Source: Lathyrus oleraceus (lineage: Eukaryota; Streptophyta; Magnoliopsida; Fabales; Fabaceae). Taken from it: a stretch of DNA of 64,000 bases. Positions 31,982 through 43,258 of the stretch are shown one piece after another; the first letter of the stretch is position 1, and each line of letters starts with the position of its first letter. Both the position numbers and the translations under genes were made by a program. Below the pieces are notes generated by a model, which did not search any database, had not been told where the DNA came from, and worked only from the letters and a program-made list of their open reading frames with translations. The stretch is from NCBI RefSeq assembly GCF_024323335.1, contig NC_066581.1, forward strand, positions 38,704,699-38,768,698, in the 5' to 3' direction.

Positions 31982-32956
31982 TGAAATTCTGGTATCAAAT
32001 ATGAGATGTCGAAGGTAATGTCACGACACTAATATCTGAACAACAAGTGAAATATAAACAGGATAAAAACAAAGAAACAATTGAAACAACGACACAAGCA
32101 ATTGTTAACCCAGTTTGGTGCAAATACACCTACGTCTGGGGGCTACCAAGCCAGGAAGGAAATACATTAAACCGAATTAGTTCAAAGACTCTCAGTAAAC
32201 AACTTCAAGTTACAGTCTTTTCACCTAATCTCTACCCGTGTGACTTCTATCTAAGGACTCTTAGATATGAGACCCTACTCACTCCCCCTCAATCACAGAA
32301 GTGATACTAAAACAAATACTACACAAAAATAAGACACACTTCAAGGACACATACTTAATCTTGCTTAAAAGCTTCAATCAAGTAAACAAATACACTCGTA
32401 CTTCAAAGCTCAGAGTGGACAAATTATAACTCAAAACTCAGTCCAATTTACACATCAACCAGATGAGTGAGTGGATCACAATGCATGAACGCACAATAGG
32501 CTAACAACCCTAATACTCACTGACTTCAACATTCGTATCTTCTGTTCGTGCAATTACACAGGGTTACATGGTCTTTAAATATAAGCTTTCTGAATGTGCT
32601 TGGGCAGCATGTAACCCTAATCCTATCTAACGTGTATTCTCTAGGAATTAGTAACAAATCATTCCTCTTTGGGAAGCATAATATTTTGGCTTTAATTACT
32701 CCTTTAATAACCCATGCAATCTCCACATAAGCACACAAAGACTTGCATGAAAAGCGCAACAACAAAACACATAACATTCAAACTGAATGTTCTATATGCA
32801 TATGTCTTAACATCGGGTCTGACATCTTGAATAAATCCTGCACAACCATATTAAACATCCTGCAGGAAGCTGATATCACATGTCAAGACAACAGGCGTGA
32901 CATCTTGTGATAACACTAAGTTTTACCAAAATTGATGCCAATAGATAGAACCAACA
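31982..32956 (-). repeat. Sirevirus-1 5' LTR
   Basis: 975 bp, the partner of 23628-24602. On the element strand it starts TGTTGGTTC and ends TTTCA. Target duplication TGGCT follows at 32957-32961. Confidence 0.9.
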
Positions 32957-33762
32957 TGGCTCATTTGCAGTTGCTTTATGCAAGAGGGGCCACCCCTTTC
33001 TGTATAGGAGGTCTAGTTACCTCCATAGCCCGCACACTAGGTTTAGATAATGATCTGGCAACTCTACATCCCCTCCCGACGCCCTCCCTAGATATTGATT
33101 CCTACCGAGCCAAACACTTAATTAAGGCCAGGTGGGACGGAAAATACTCTCTCATGGTTGGCAACCACGAGATTAGGAGTATCATCTTGCCCTACCACAT
33201 ATGCACAAATGTGCGTAATAGGAACAATTGGCTTTATGATATGATCGCCCCTAAACCCGGTCATCCTGCCCCTAATAACATACCTGTGCATGATAACCAA
33301 GGAGGTCAAACCTATAATGAATATGATAAGATGGAGCAAGATACTCCCACTTTTTTTGACACTCATACACGTGCACACACCGCACCTAGCCCTTCTAACA
33401 CTTTTGCTGGTACCTTTCCCCGACATCAATCCCAAGAGGAATATGATTATGTCAGCATTAGGACTGCACTTAACGATGTCCTCTGTGAGATGCGGCACCA
33501 TAACGATGTGGATCCCGAATGTGACTAGTTGTTGCAAGATATACAAAGACATCATGTCGACATGATGGAACAGATCCAGCAGATACAGGAGCAGCAACAC
33601 GACTACGCAGGACGGACCGAGCAAAACTTATCGATCCTGATTGAAGAAATGCAGGGCATGCGTGTCGGCACCGAGGACCTGCTTGAGTACATGCAGCACG
33701 TAGGTATACCTCCTCCTCAACATGGTATGTATGGACGAGCACGAGGCCGAGACCGTCATTGA
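32957..33762 (+). pseudogene. Athila-1 ORF1-like gene b, 3' part
   Basis: Resumes the frame broken by Sirevirus-1: AHLQLLYARGATPFCIGGLVTSIARTLGLD, then VRNRNNWLYDMIAP near 33207. One in-frame TAG lies at 33526-33528, then a heptad-like C-terminus (QQIQEQQHDYAGRTEQNLSI) ends with an Arg/Gly tail GRARGRDRH. Gene b of Athila-2 ends the same way (GRARTRGRRRK). The C-terminal coiled coil and basic tail distinguish gene b from gene a. Confidence 0.8.
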
Positions 33763-34330
33763 GCACTTCACCTAGGTTCTACCTTCCATTTTTCCCTTTT
33801 ATCGAAACATTAGGGACAATGTTCGGTTTAAGTTGGGGGAAGGAACTTTATCGCTTTTATTTACATCTTTCTTAGGTAGATTTACTGTTTTATTCATTTC
33901 CATTTTTATTTAATTGTTTAGTGTTAATTGAGTCAATGCATGTGATGTCGAGTCTTTATGTGTGGTTTCCACTATTTATTGATCTTCTCGTTTCTTGAGC
34001 CATAACAATTTTTTTTCCATGGAAATCATTTCACAATTATAAAGTTCTAAGTTATAAATGACATTGAGGTTTGATTGTAAAATCTGGGGAAATTTGTGTG
34101 CAAGATCAGTATCATTTTAATGCCTTGAGTCTCCTAAACATGCGAATTAATTTGAATATTCATTATGTTGAAAATCTTGCATCCTTACCTAATGAAATAG
34201 TTCAGGCGGTCAACACCATCTTGGTCATGCTTTACGTAGGAGATTGATGCAAATAAGTGTTTGATCAAAAGAATAAAAAAGAATAAAAGAAAAAAATGAT
34301 ATTCAATGAAATATAAATTAAAAATACCAA
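33763..34330 (+). other. Athila-1 3' noncoding region
   Basis: No gene. A polypurine-like run TTGGGGGAAGGAAC at 33833-33846, a little after gene b, resembles the terminal tract and has an equivalent in Athila-2 (60423-60437). The rest is AT-rich and aligns in outline with 60440-61000. Confidence 0.6.
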
Positions 34331-34460
34331 TCGTAGTTGGTTTAATGGTAATTAGCGTTAAACTTGGTAGGGAGGACTACGGTCTGATCCCCCGCGATTA
34401 CGACTTGGGAGGGGGCTTAAAACACTTAGATGCCATAATCAACCCCCGAACCGGGAAACC
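34331..34460 (+). mobile_element. tRNA-derived SINE-like insertion
   Basis: A box A-like TAGTTGGTTTAATGG (34334-34348) and a box B-like GGTCTGATCCC (34381-34391) are about 33 bases apart, then AGGGGGCTT and CCCCCGAACCGG. I recall this composite as a common legume SINE-type repeat. Athila-2 lacks it at the matching place. No clear poly(A) or target duplication was seen. Confidence 0.55.
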
Positions 34461-34830
34461 GAAAGTAAAATAAAGACCAAAGTCACTAACAGATCTTCCT
34501 ACTATAAGTGTGAGAGATAACGGGCTTAATGTGATCGCACCTGAACGTAAAAAAATGAAAGGCGAGTTGACAAATTTGAGATATAATGACTCCGTTTAGA
34601 TTTGCTTGCATGTAGGGAGACTCATGACCGCAATTGCGAAATAGCGTTATTATGATATCCTTAGTGTACTGATTAGTACCTAGTTTAGAAACTATAACCA
34701 AAGTAAAGTTTGTAGCTTTAGAATGATTAATTGATTGTTTATGTGATTTTTCATGGAACTACATGCTACGAGATTCCAAATTTTCATATCACAAGTGTAG
34801 CATTTGCTTGAGGACAAGCAAAGGTTCAAG

Positions 34831-34842
34831 TATGGGGGAGTT
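34831..34842 (+). promoter_or_regulatory. Athila-1 polypurine tract
   Basis: TATGGGGGAGTT abuts the 3' LTR start at 34843. It lies in the conserved context GAGGACAAGCAAAGGTTCAAG just upstream, typical for Athila elements. Confidence 0.85.
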
Positions 34843-36307
34843 TGATAACGTGAAACTGTACCATTTATTTTACTCGATTCACATGCATTTTAGTATGATT
34901 TTGTGTATGTTTTATTGTATTATGCCGATGTTGGTGCCTTGTTTTAGGTATTTGTTGAAGCAAAACTCATGTGTGAAAAATAGGTAAAGAAAAGAGAAGA
35001 AATAGGGAAGAAAAGGAGAAAATGATGAAGTTTACAAGTTCTGGGCTTGTGCCATTCACCATTGGCTTGTGGCGTTTGCCACGCCCCTTGCCACATCTTT
35101 TCAAAGTTTAAGTACCACAGCGTTCGCCATGGTCCTATGGCGTTCGCCATGAACAAGCGGTGCTGTTTTTCAGCAACTACATAGAACATGGTCAAGGAAC
35201 TCCATGATTTCTCTCCACCACTCCCACACGAATTTAGGGAACTTCATCCCTACTTCACCAATATAAAAGGGTTGCATCAGAAGAAAATTTCATCCAAGTT
35301 TTTCATCGTATAATTTGATTTTTAGTTTTAAGCAGAAACACTCTAAATAGTGATAGTTCTTCGACGTCGGGAGGCTATTACACCATTGTTCTTGTTTTTA
35401 CTTTCACAAGTTACTTGGATCAAGCGTGCTGGCATCGTTGTAATTTTCCAGTTATTATTTATACTTGAAGAATCCTCCGAAGTTTAATCCAATTGCTAGT
35501 ATTCATCAGGTTTCTTTTAATTATTTAATTCCTTATTTTCCGCTTTAATTTCCAATTCTGAATTTTGATTATGTTTATGTTTAAGAATTGCATGTGTATG
35601 ATTAAGTTTAAAACCATGTACGGCTAAACCTTCCGACACTGGTATGTAAGGACCGTCGTTCCGATGGGATTCAGTAATAATTAATGATAAGTTTTATGAG
35701 TTATTTTTCTGGCTCTGGTGTCCAATTCTAATTGAAAAAGGTTTTTGCACGAGAGTGAAAAGTCAATAACGTTATAAATCAATAGAGTGAGAGTTTGAGA
35801 TTTTAATTGGATAATGGTTTCTAGGCATTAATCCTAAACACAGCTGGAACGCTTTAGGATTAATTAGGATTTATCAATTTCCAAAAAGTACTTTTAATTC
35901 AGGTGGTGAGCGAGAGCAAAACATTTTGGTTTAAGAGCATGGCCCGAGCCAAGACCATGAGACTGTGAGGCGAAGTCTTTTAAATTGATATTTTCTACTG
36001 AAAAGTGATTTACTTTATTTTAATGTTAATTGTCTACCGAATCCTTTAAGGAAGATGTGATTTACATACCGATGCCTCTTAATTGAATACTTTAATTATA
36101 TTATTATTTCTAGTTAAATTTTATTTCCCAGTTTCTCTTAATCAATCTAAGAATAACAAAGTAACCATTAGCCTTAGCTTTACATAGTAACTTTAGATAA
36201 CGATAGTTTGATTTTTGGTCCTTTGGGTTTGATATCTTTTTAAAACTACGTGATATGACTCTGCACTTGCAGTTAGCCATTTCAACAGACATACTAAATC
36301 GTGATCA
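34843..36307 (+). repeat. Athila-1 3' LTR
   Basis: 1,465 bp. TATA box TATAAAAG at 35262-35269. GTGGCG-type hairpins lie around 35050-35155, some decayed relative to the 5' copy. Ends GATCA at 36307, followed by the TCTCT duplication. Confidence 0.9.
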
Positions 36308-36312
36308 TCTCT

Positions 36313-36872
36313 CTAAACAAGTAATCATTGAAAAGGTACTAAGATCACTTACTCCTCGATTTGATTACATAGTTGTAGCTATAGAATACTCGAAAGACAC
36401 TGGCACCATGAGAGTTGAAGAGCTGTAGAGTAGTTTAGAGGCACAAGAATTACGTTTGGCTGAAAGAAACTATGAAAGGGAAACATAACAAGCTCTGAAA
36501 GCTTCTTTTGTCAAGAAGAACAAGAAACAAGCATGGCTAGAGAACAAGAAAAAGAATGGTGATGGTGGTGGTTAGAATTAAAAAATCCCCAATCAAGATG
36601 AGAAGAAACATAAGAATGTTCAGAAGGGAAAGAATAAGTTTGATAAGAGAAAGGTTCAATGCTACAACTGCAATAGGTTTGGCCATTTTGTTGTTGATTG
36701 CTGATCAAACAGGGAAAGCAAGGGTGAATAAGCCAACATAGGAAAAGGAGATTTTAAGGATGAACTTGTGTTATTGATGGAATCTGAGAATGAAGGTGAA
36801 AAAATGGTGGACTGGTGGTATATGGACATTGGATGCTTAAATCAGCTAACTAGAAACTATTAAAACAATATT
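36313..36872 (+). pseudogene. gag: copia-1 gag 3' portion and protease start
   Basis: Gag resumes after Athila-1: VIIEKVLRSLTPRFDYIVVA at about 36328, then a helical stretch and an intact zinc knuckle CYNCNRFGHFVVDC (C-X2-C-X4-H-X4-C, about 36660-36701). DWWYMDIGCLNQLT near 36810-36850 is a decayed protease active site, where the usual motif is D-T/S-G-C-S. Many stops. It ends abruptly at about 36872, where the SIRE-2 LTR begins. Confidence 0.8.
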
Positions 36873-38211
36873 TGGTTATGCATTTATACCTTGAGTTTTG
36901 ACGATAGCAATATTGTATTTGTTTGAGAATAATTTTGGCACCCTAATGGTTTGTTATTGTGTAGCTTTAACAACCAGTTCTGATTATGATCATATGATGT
37001 GAAACATCATTAGTTTTTGAACTTTGCATTCCAAATCCGCTTATGCGCCTACAATTAGAAGTTCTGAAAGACGTTAATATTATTGTAGCAATGTTCTTTC
37101 TGCTTCTGTGTTATTTCACCCATTAGAAGCTTCTGAGGAGACTCTATGTTATTGTTGTAATGTTCTCTTAGTTCTTGCTTCTAGACATGACTCTGATCAC
37201 CAAACTTTTGAAAAATGGCAAGCTTCTGAAGTTGTATTATGTAGCTGAAGATTCTGAAGATCTCAAGACAGACGATTGAAGTTATCAAGGTTCTGACTGA
37301 GGATTCTGAAGACTCTGAAGATTCTAAAGATATTCAAGACCTCAAGCCAGACTACTGACGCTGTCAAGGTTCTGACTCAAGGTTCTGAAGTTTCTGAATC
37401 TAGATCTCTACTTCTTCACTTCATGCTTCAATCATCTTTTATCAAAAGAAAATGAATTTGAAGATAAGATCAAATGGGAACGTGATCAAATAGTACATGA
37501 TGCAAATCGAACAACCTTTCCACTACATGATTTCATGGGCAAGAACTGTACTATTCATCACACCTGTCACTTCCTTTGTGAGAGAAAAGACATTACATGG
37601 TATCATTATTTTCACATCCACCATGGGACAAACGCTCAAAGGAGCTTTCCCCATTTTCCCTCCAACGGTCACATGCTTCACTATATAAGCATGCATTGGA
37701 GACTCGAAGAAAATGCTGATTTTGGACAAGTATTTTTACAAACTACTTTTCTTTGTGAAAAGCTATCATTCTTTGTATACAATTTTCTTTAAGTGTTTGT
37801 TATTCATTTTTCTAAAATATTCTTGTCTAGAAGCATCTTGTAACACACTAAATATTTTCTTCAAACTATTTTATTTGAGTCCTTAAGTAGGTTATCCTTG
37901 AGAAGACAAAGAAAGTTGTTCTTTATGAATCCTTAAGGAGGCTAAGGTTTAGTTGGATCCTTAAGAAGACAAAGAAGGTTATTCTTTGTGTTTATTGTAA
38001 TTTGTTGATTATAGTGGATTAAGTCCTTATGTATAAAGCAAAATCACCTTGGCGGGTGGACTGGATTAACTTTGAGTTCAAGCGAACCAAGATAAAATCA
38101 TTGTGTTTTTATTTGTTTGTTATTAACTTGTTAGTGGTGTTTTTTGTTTTGAAAAATATTTTTTTTTTCAAAAACCCAATTCACCCCCCCCCCTTTATTG
38201 TGTTTTTCACA
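36873..38211 (+). repeat. SIRE-2 5' LTR
   Basis: Starts TGGTTATGCATT and probably ends TTTTTCACA at 38211. It holds TATATAAG at 37682-37689, GAAGATTCTGAAGA-like purine repeats at 37250-37400, and a C-run at 38184-38193. The start is inferred from loss of copia-1 homology; there is no second LTR to confirm it. Confidence 0.65.
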
Positions 38212-38219
38212 CCTTGAAT

Positions 38220-38232
38220 TGGCATCATAGCT
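38220..38232 (+). promoter_or_regulatory. SIRE-2 primer binding site (decayed tRNA-iMet)
   Basis: TGGCATCATAGCT resembles TGGTATCAGAGC with two changes and sits just after the LTR end. Confidence 0.6.
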
Positions 38233-38308
38233 CATATTCTGATTGTGATAAAAAGTTTTATCAACACCTCACAGTGTTTAGTACCGATCCAGTTGTGTGA
38301 GAAACAAT

Positions 38309-39460
38309 GGCTGCTGCTAACATTGTTAATAATAATGACAGAGATCATTAAAGTGAAAAACCTCCTATTTTTTATGGTGAGAAATTTGACTAATGGAAAG
38401 ACAAAATATAAAGTTTCTTTCTTGGTTACGATGTTGATCTCTAGGATTTCGTAGTCGATGGCTATGTTCACCCAGTAAATGTTGAAGGAAATATTTTAGC
38501 AAGAAGTGCTATGTATGATCAATAGAAGAAAGACTTCAAAAACCATCTTAAGGCCAAAACCATATTTCTTAATGTTATCTCTTATACGGAGTATGAGATG
38601 ATAATAAACAAGGATTCTGCCAAATCCATTTTTGACTCTCTTAGAATGACTCATGAGAGAAACTCTTAAGTAAAGGAGACAAAGGCCTTGACCTTAATCC
38701 AAAAGTATGAGGCTTTCAAGATGGAGGGTAATGAAAAAGTTGAGACTATGTTCTCAAGGTTTCAGATGCTTGTCGCAGGGCTTAAAGTTCTAGACAAAGG
38801 ATATTCTACAACTGATCATGTTAAGAAAATTATCAGAAGTCTTCCCAAAAATGGAGGCCTATGGTAACTACCTTGAAGCTGGATAAGGATCTAAACATAA
38901 TCAGTCTTGAAGAACTTGTTAGTTCTTTAAGAAGTCATGAGATTGAGATAGAAGAAGATGAACCTCAGAAGAGAGGTAAATCTATAGCTCTAAAATCCAA
39001 GCCTGAGAAGACTATAGCATATCAAGCTGAGGAAAAATCAGAAAGATCTGATGAAGACTCAAAAGATGATGATGAGTTGTCTCTAATATCAAAGAGAGTC
39101 AACAGACTCTGTAAATACAAGAAAAATGGTCAAGGGAAGTTCAAAGGAGTCAGAAGAACCGCCGGTCGCTTCGAATCTTCATCTGGTCAAAAGAAGCAAA
39201 CTTCTAGAAAATAATTTATATGTTTCGAGTGCAAGGAGCCAGGCCAATACAAGAATCTTTGTCCTAAACTAAAGAAAGACAAAAGGCCCAAGAAGAACTT
39301 CTCCAAAGTCAAGAAGGGGTTGATGGCTACCTAAGATGACTCAGAATTTGAAGAAGAAGATTCTGATGAAGAAAAAGACAACGTTGCACTGATGGAAATC
39401 ACTAAGGATCCCACAAGCTTTGAGGAACTAAAAGACAGGGTTTTATCAGAATCATAATCT
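38309..39460 (+). pseudogene. gag: SIRE-2 gag
   Basis: ATG at 38309 (MAAANIVNNNDRD). The capsid region has several stops (38357, 38390, 38441, 38521). It includes ALTLIQKYEAFKMEGNEKVE near 38698 and, after a frame change near 38850, the open stretch 38861-39214 with LDKDLNIISLEELVSSLRSH. A zinc knuckle follows near 39219-39262 (CFECKEPGQYKNLC, the His replaced by Tyr). The C-terminal part is acidic and Lys-rich, typical of SIRE gag. Several changes would stop translation. Confidence 0.75.
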
Positions 39461-40250
39461 GACTCCGATTCTGAAGAGGTATTCTCTAATCTATCTCGTT
39501 CTGATATTGAAATTTGTCTTTCTAAAATGCTAAAAAAGTACCAGAGTCTTCAAAGTAAATACAACGACCTTAAACAAGTCCAAGTAACTGCTTCTGAAGC
39601 TTAGAAAGAGCTTGAGAAGGATATTTCCTCTATAAATGAAAAAGTATTTTCTTTAGAAAGTAATAACTCTTCTTTGAAAAGAAATTTTTTCAAAACTAGA
39701 GAAGGAAATAACTTCAGAATCTTATGGTACTAATTGTGCCATCAGATATGACAGGGCATTCAAGTACTTTTTGGCTAAAAGCATAGATAGAATAAAAATG
39801 GCTTCCTTGATCTATGGAGTTAGCAGAAATGGCAGGAAAGGTTTGGGTTATATAGAAACTACAAACCCCGACAAAAGTCATAAGGTTAAACCAAAACCTC
39901 TCTATGTGCATTTCGTGCCTGCTAGAACTGAGTTTGATACCTCTGCACAAATATAGAAGCATACTAAGGATAAGAACTTCGTTCTGAAATCTAAGTATCA
40001 TGCACGAATCTCTCATGATTATCCTTCTACTAAAATACCCAAAGTTGTAAGAAACTCTGGGAAATCTAACAAAAGAGGACCCAAAAAGTGGGTACCTAAG
40101 GATAAAATAATTTTCGTTGCATACATCCTTAACAACTCAGTTGAGACACCAATCATGGAACCTGGCCAGTGGAAGCTCGCGACACATGAAGTTCGCTTCA
40201 GATTCTCTTTGTGAAGCATGTTAGAAAGGCAAGTTTTCTAAAACTTATTT
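39461..40250 (+). pseudogene. pol: SIRE-2 gag-pol linker with protease region deleted
   Basis: A coiled-coil-like decayed stretch, then GQWKLATHEV near 40160-40190, followed at once by EACQKGK-like sequence that normally ends the integrase zinc finger. The protease active site and most of the zinc finger are missing, so an internal deletion lies near 40195-40230. Many stops. Confidence 0.6.
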
Positions 40251-40983
40251 CAAAGAAAAAACTGTTGTTTCTACCTCTAGACCGTTAGAACTTCTGCTCA
40301 TTGAGTTGTTTGGACCAGCGAAGACTGCTTATATCAATGGAAAGAAGTATGGATTAGTCATAATTAATGACTACAATCGATGGACATGGGTAAAGTTATT
40401 GAAACCCAAGGATGAGTCACACTCTGTGTTTTCTACCTTCTGCTCACTAGTGCAAACAGAAATGAATTGCAAAATAGTCAAAGTTAGAAGTGATCATGGT
40501 GGAGAATTTGAAAATAAACATTTTGAAAATCTTTTTAATTCAAATGGTATTTCCCATGATTTATCCTGTCCTAGAACTCCACATCAAAATGGAGTTGTAG
40601 AAAGGAAGAATAAGACATTGCAAGAAATGGCCCGCACCATGATCCAAGAAACTGATATGGCTAAGCATTTATGTGTTGAAGCAGTCAACACAACATGTTA
40701 TATTCAGAACAGGATTTCTATCCGACCTATTCTGGGTAAGACTCCTTATGAATTATGGAAAAACAAAAAGCCCAACATTTCATACTTTCATCCTTTTGGA
40801 TGTGAATGTTTTATGTTAATCACTAAAGAGAATCTTGGCAAGTTTGACTCTAAGGCACATAAGTGTTTACTGTTAGGATATTCTAAACGCTCTAAAGGAT
40901 ACATAATCTTTGACATGGAAACACAAATTGTTGAGGAATCAATTCATGTTAGGTTCAATGATAAGCTTGACCTTGAAAAGTAA
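40251..40983 (+). pseudogene. pol: SIRE-2 integrase core
   Basis: Mostly open frame: LLLIELFGPAKTAYINGKKY (first Asp replaced by Glu in the usual D-L-F/M position), KVRSDHGGEFENKHFENLF (second Asp), HQNGVVERKNKTLQEMARTM (Glu). A C-terminal YELWKNKKPNISYFHPFG stretch follows. The stop at 40981-40983 leads to a linker before RT. The loss of the first Asp would inactivate catalysis. Confidence 0.75.
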
Positions 40984-41088
40984 AAGCTAGTTGAGAAATT
41001 TGAAGATCTGAAGATCAATCTTTCAAAATCCAAAGACTCCGTCTCTGGAGAAAAAGACTCAAAAGGCAAAGCTAATGAATCTGAAGAA

Positions 41089-41985
41089 ATGACTCAACCA
41101 GAAGCAATAGTTAATCTAGCTCATCAGAAGAAAAGCATATCAAGAACTTCTCATTCTGAAGAATTGATTATGGGAGACAAGAATGCTCCAGTCAGAACTA
41201 GATCTTCATTCAAACCTTATGAAGAAACTCTTATAGGTTTGGTGTCTTTGATAGAACTTACATACATTGATGAAGCTCTTCTGGATAATGAATGGATTCT
41301 GGCCATGCAAGATAAACTGAACCAATTCACCAGAAACGACGTTTGGGATCTAGTTCAGAAACCAAAAGGCTTCCATGTCATTGGAACCAGACGGGTCTTC
41401 AGAAACAAGCTGAATGAAAAAGTAGAAGTTGTGAGGAATAAAGCTTATCTGGTAGAAAAAGGTTATAGGTCACAAGAAGGTATAAACTATACAAAGACCT
41501 TTTCTCCATTTTCCAGGTTAGAGTCTATTCGTCTTTTAATTTCTTTTGTTTTATATCATAACATCATACTTTATCAGATGGGTGTTAAGAGCGCATTCTT
41601 GAATGGATATATCTCTGAAAAAATCTATGTGCATCAACCTCCTGGTTTTGAAAGTTCTCAAAATCCTGATTTTGTTTTTAAACTGAGAAAGCTTTTTATG
41701 GAATAAAGAAAGCTCCAAGAGCTTGGTATGATAGACTAAACAACTTTTTGTTGGACAATAATTTTACCAGAGGGAAAGTGGACACAACTATATTTTGCAA
41801 AACCTTCAAGAATAACATTCTGGTTGTGCAAATATACGCTGATGATATTATTTTTGATTCTACTAATGCATCATTGTGCAAGGATTTTGCTAAGTCTATG
41901 CAGGCAAAATTTGAAATGAGTCTGATGGGAGAACTTAAGTTCTTTCTAGGAATTCATATTGATCAAAGACCATAAGGCACATATA
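41089..41985 (+). pseudogene. pol: SIRE-2 reverse transcriptase
   Basis: RVT_2-type RT in two frames: 41089-41706 with LIELTYIDEALLDNEWILAM, VWDLVQKPKGFHVIGTRRVF and YQMGVKSAFLNGYISEKIYV. A frameshift near 41700 interrupts the conserved A-L-Y-G-L-K-Q-A-P stretch. RT resumes at 41748 with NNFTRGKVDTTIF and the catalytic YADDIIF near 41835-41855. The Asp of MDVKSAF is Gly here (MGVKSAF), removing a catalytic Asp. Non-functional. Confidence 0.8.
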
Positions 41986-42784
41986 TTCATCAAAGCAAAT
42001 ATACAAAGGAACTTATGAAGAAATTCAACATATCAGAATGTAAGCTAGCAATGACTCCAATGCATCAGACATGCATTCTGGAGAAAGAAGAGGTAAGCAG
42101 TAAGGTAAACCAGAAGCTTTTCAGAGGTATGGTAGGTTCTCTTTTATATCTAACATTTTCTAGACCTGATATTTTATTTAGTGTCTGCTGATATGCTCAC
42201 TTCCAATCAGATCCTAGGGAAACTCACTTAACTGTTGTTAAGATAATCTTTAGGTATCTTGGTTTATTTTATAGAAAATCAAGTGAGTATATATTAGTAG
42301 GCTATTATGACGCTGACTATGCTGGAGATAGAATTGAAAGAAAAAGTACTCCTGGAAGTTGCCAATTTCTGGGAGATAACTTGATCTCATGGTCCAGCAA
42401 GATACATACAACAATTGCGCTATCAACAGTCGAAGCTGAATACATTGTATCTTCTGGATGCATCACTCAAATACTCTAGATGAAGAGTCAGCTAGAGGAT
42501 TATCAGATATCTGAGAGTAACATTCCTATTCTCTGTGATAATACTTTTGTTATCTGTTTATCTAAGAATTCTATCTTGCATTCTAGGGCTAAGCATATTG
42601 AAATAAAACATCACTTTTTACGTGACTATGTTTAGAAGGGAATTTTTTAAAATTTGTTGATTTAGACCATCAATGGGCTGATGTCTTTAAAAAATCCTTT
42701 ACTGAAGACAGATTCATATTCATTCTAACAAAACCTATTTATGAAACCGTGTCCAGAATGAAAAGATTTATTTCAGAATGTTAA
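41986..42784 (+). pseudogene. pol: SIRE-2 RNase H region
   Basis: Decayed continuation: FRGMVGSLLYLTFSRPDILF near 42121, YYDADYAGDRIERKSTPGSC near 42304, LSTVEAEYIVSSGC near 42420 and LHSRAKHIEIKHHFLRDYV near 42575. Several stops (near 42189, 42478, 42633). Confidence 0.75.
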
Positions 42785-43258
42785 GTCTTTAGAACTCTAG
42801 ATTAAATTCTGAGATTGTTATGCTTTCTGACTCTGAAACATGAAGCTTTCTAAAGTAAGGAAGTTTTCATGAATAAAAAAGGTTCTTATCAAAAGCAATC
42901 CTATCAATTTGTCTTCCTGATTCTAAACAGATGTTGCATTTAATGGTTGTCTTATCATTTAATTTCATGTGGTTCTTAGTGGAGACAGTTGTCCCACTTT
43001 TTGAGCATGTGTGATAAAAGTTTGACACATTGGGTTTAACAATTCTTGGAATTAGGTCTATACCTTTACACTTCCCCCCATGAATGCACACTCATTTTTT
43101 TCATCATTGCAAAAATTTCTATTTAAACCCACTTCACTCACATTTTCACACTACGCGCATAATTCTCCCACACTTTCAAGTTTTCAAACTTCAAACAATC
43201 TCTCTTCTCTCTGCAACTTTTCTTCATCTTCATCTTCATATTCATCCTCTTCAAATCA
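42785..43258 (+). other. SIRE-2 spacer between pol and envelope-like region
   Basis: Noncoding or too decayed to read. Ends just before an ATG at 43259-43261 (MAEQ) that opens the envelope-like region. Confidence 0.5.

Larger units (their letters stand above)
23628..32956 (-). mobile_element. Sirevirus-1: complete Sirevirus (Ty1/copia, SIRE/Maximus-like) with envelope-like ORF
   Basis: A 9,329-bp element on the - strand with two 975-bp LTRs and target duplication TGGCT at 23623-23627 and 32957-32961. Read on the - strand: 5' LTR, tRNA-iMet PBS, gag-protease-integrase-RT-RNase H in one frame with four in-frame stops, a UAG readthrough-type stop, an intact envelope-like ORF, several polypurine motifs, 3' LTR. 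This order is that of envelope-bearing Sireviruses such as soybean SIRE1. The LTRs differ by roughly 5 percent by eye, so it is older than element B. The pol stops make it defective unless suppressed. Confidence 0.92.
925..36307 (+). mobile_element. Athila-1: complete Athila-lineage Ty3/gypsy element with two nested insertions
   Basis: A full-length but non-functional Athila-type element (Cyclops-like in legumes). Order: 5' LTR 925-2312, PBS 2319-2336, gag, protease, RT joined to integrase by a deletion, two ATHILA ORF1-like genes, polypurine tract (PPT), 3' LTR 34843-36307. Removing element B (2567-17086) and Sirevirus-1 (23628-32956) leaves roughly 11.5 kb. Its sister Athila-2 is 13.4 kb; the difference is mainly the RT-integrase deletion. 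Stops and frameshifts in every gene mean it could move only with proteins supplied in trans. Confidence 0.9.
920..36312. repeat. Target-site duplication TCTCT around Athila-1
   Basis: Bases 920-924 and 36308-36312 both read TCTCT and directly abut the TG start (925) and CA end (36307) of Athila-1. A 5-bp duplication is the integrase signature of LTR retrotransposons. Because the flanking gag homology also resumes here, 925-36307 is one insertion event plus later nested ones. Confidence 0.9.

Noticed and set aside
33118..33624. 168-codon - strand frame
   Set aside because: Antisense shadow of the ORF1-like gene b of Athila-1.
34334..34391. Possible functional tRNA gene
   Set aside because: Box A and B words are present, but no acceptor stem or proper anticodon arm can be formed; better explained as a SINE-like remnant.
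36873..38211. Host promoter reading of the TATATAAG region
   Set aside because: The sequence ends at a PBS and SIRE gag, so it is an LTR.
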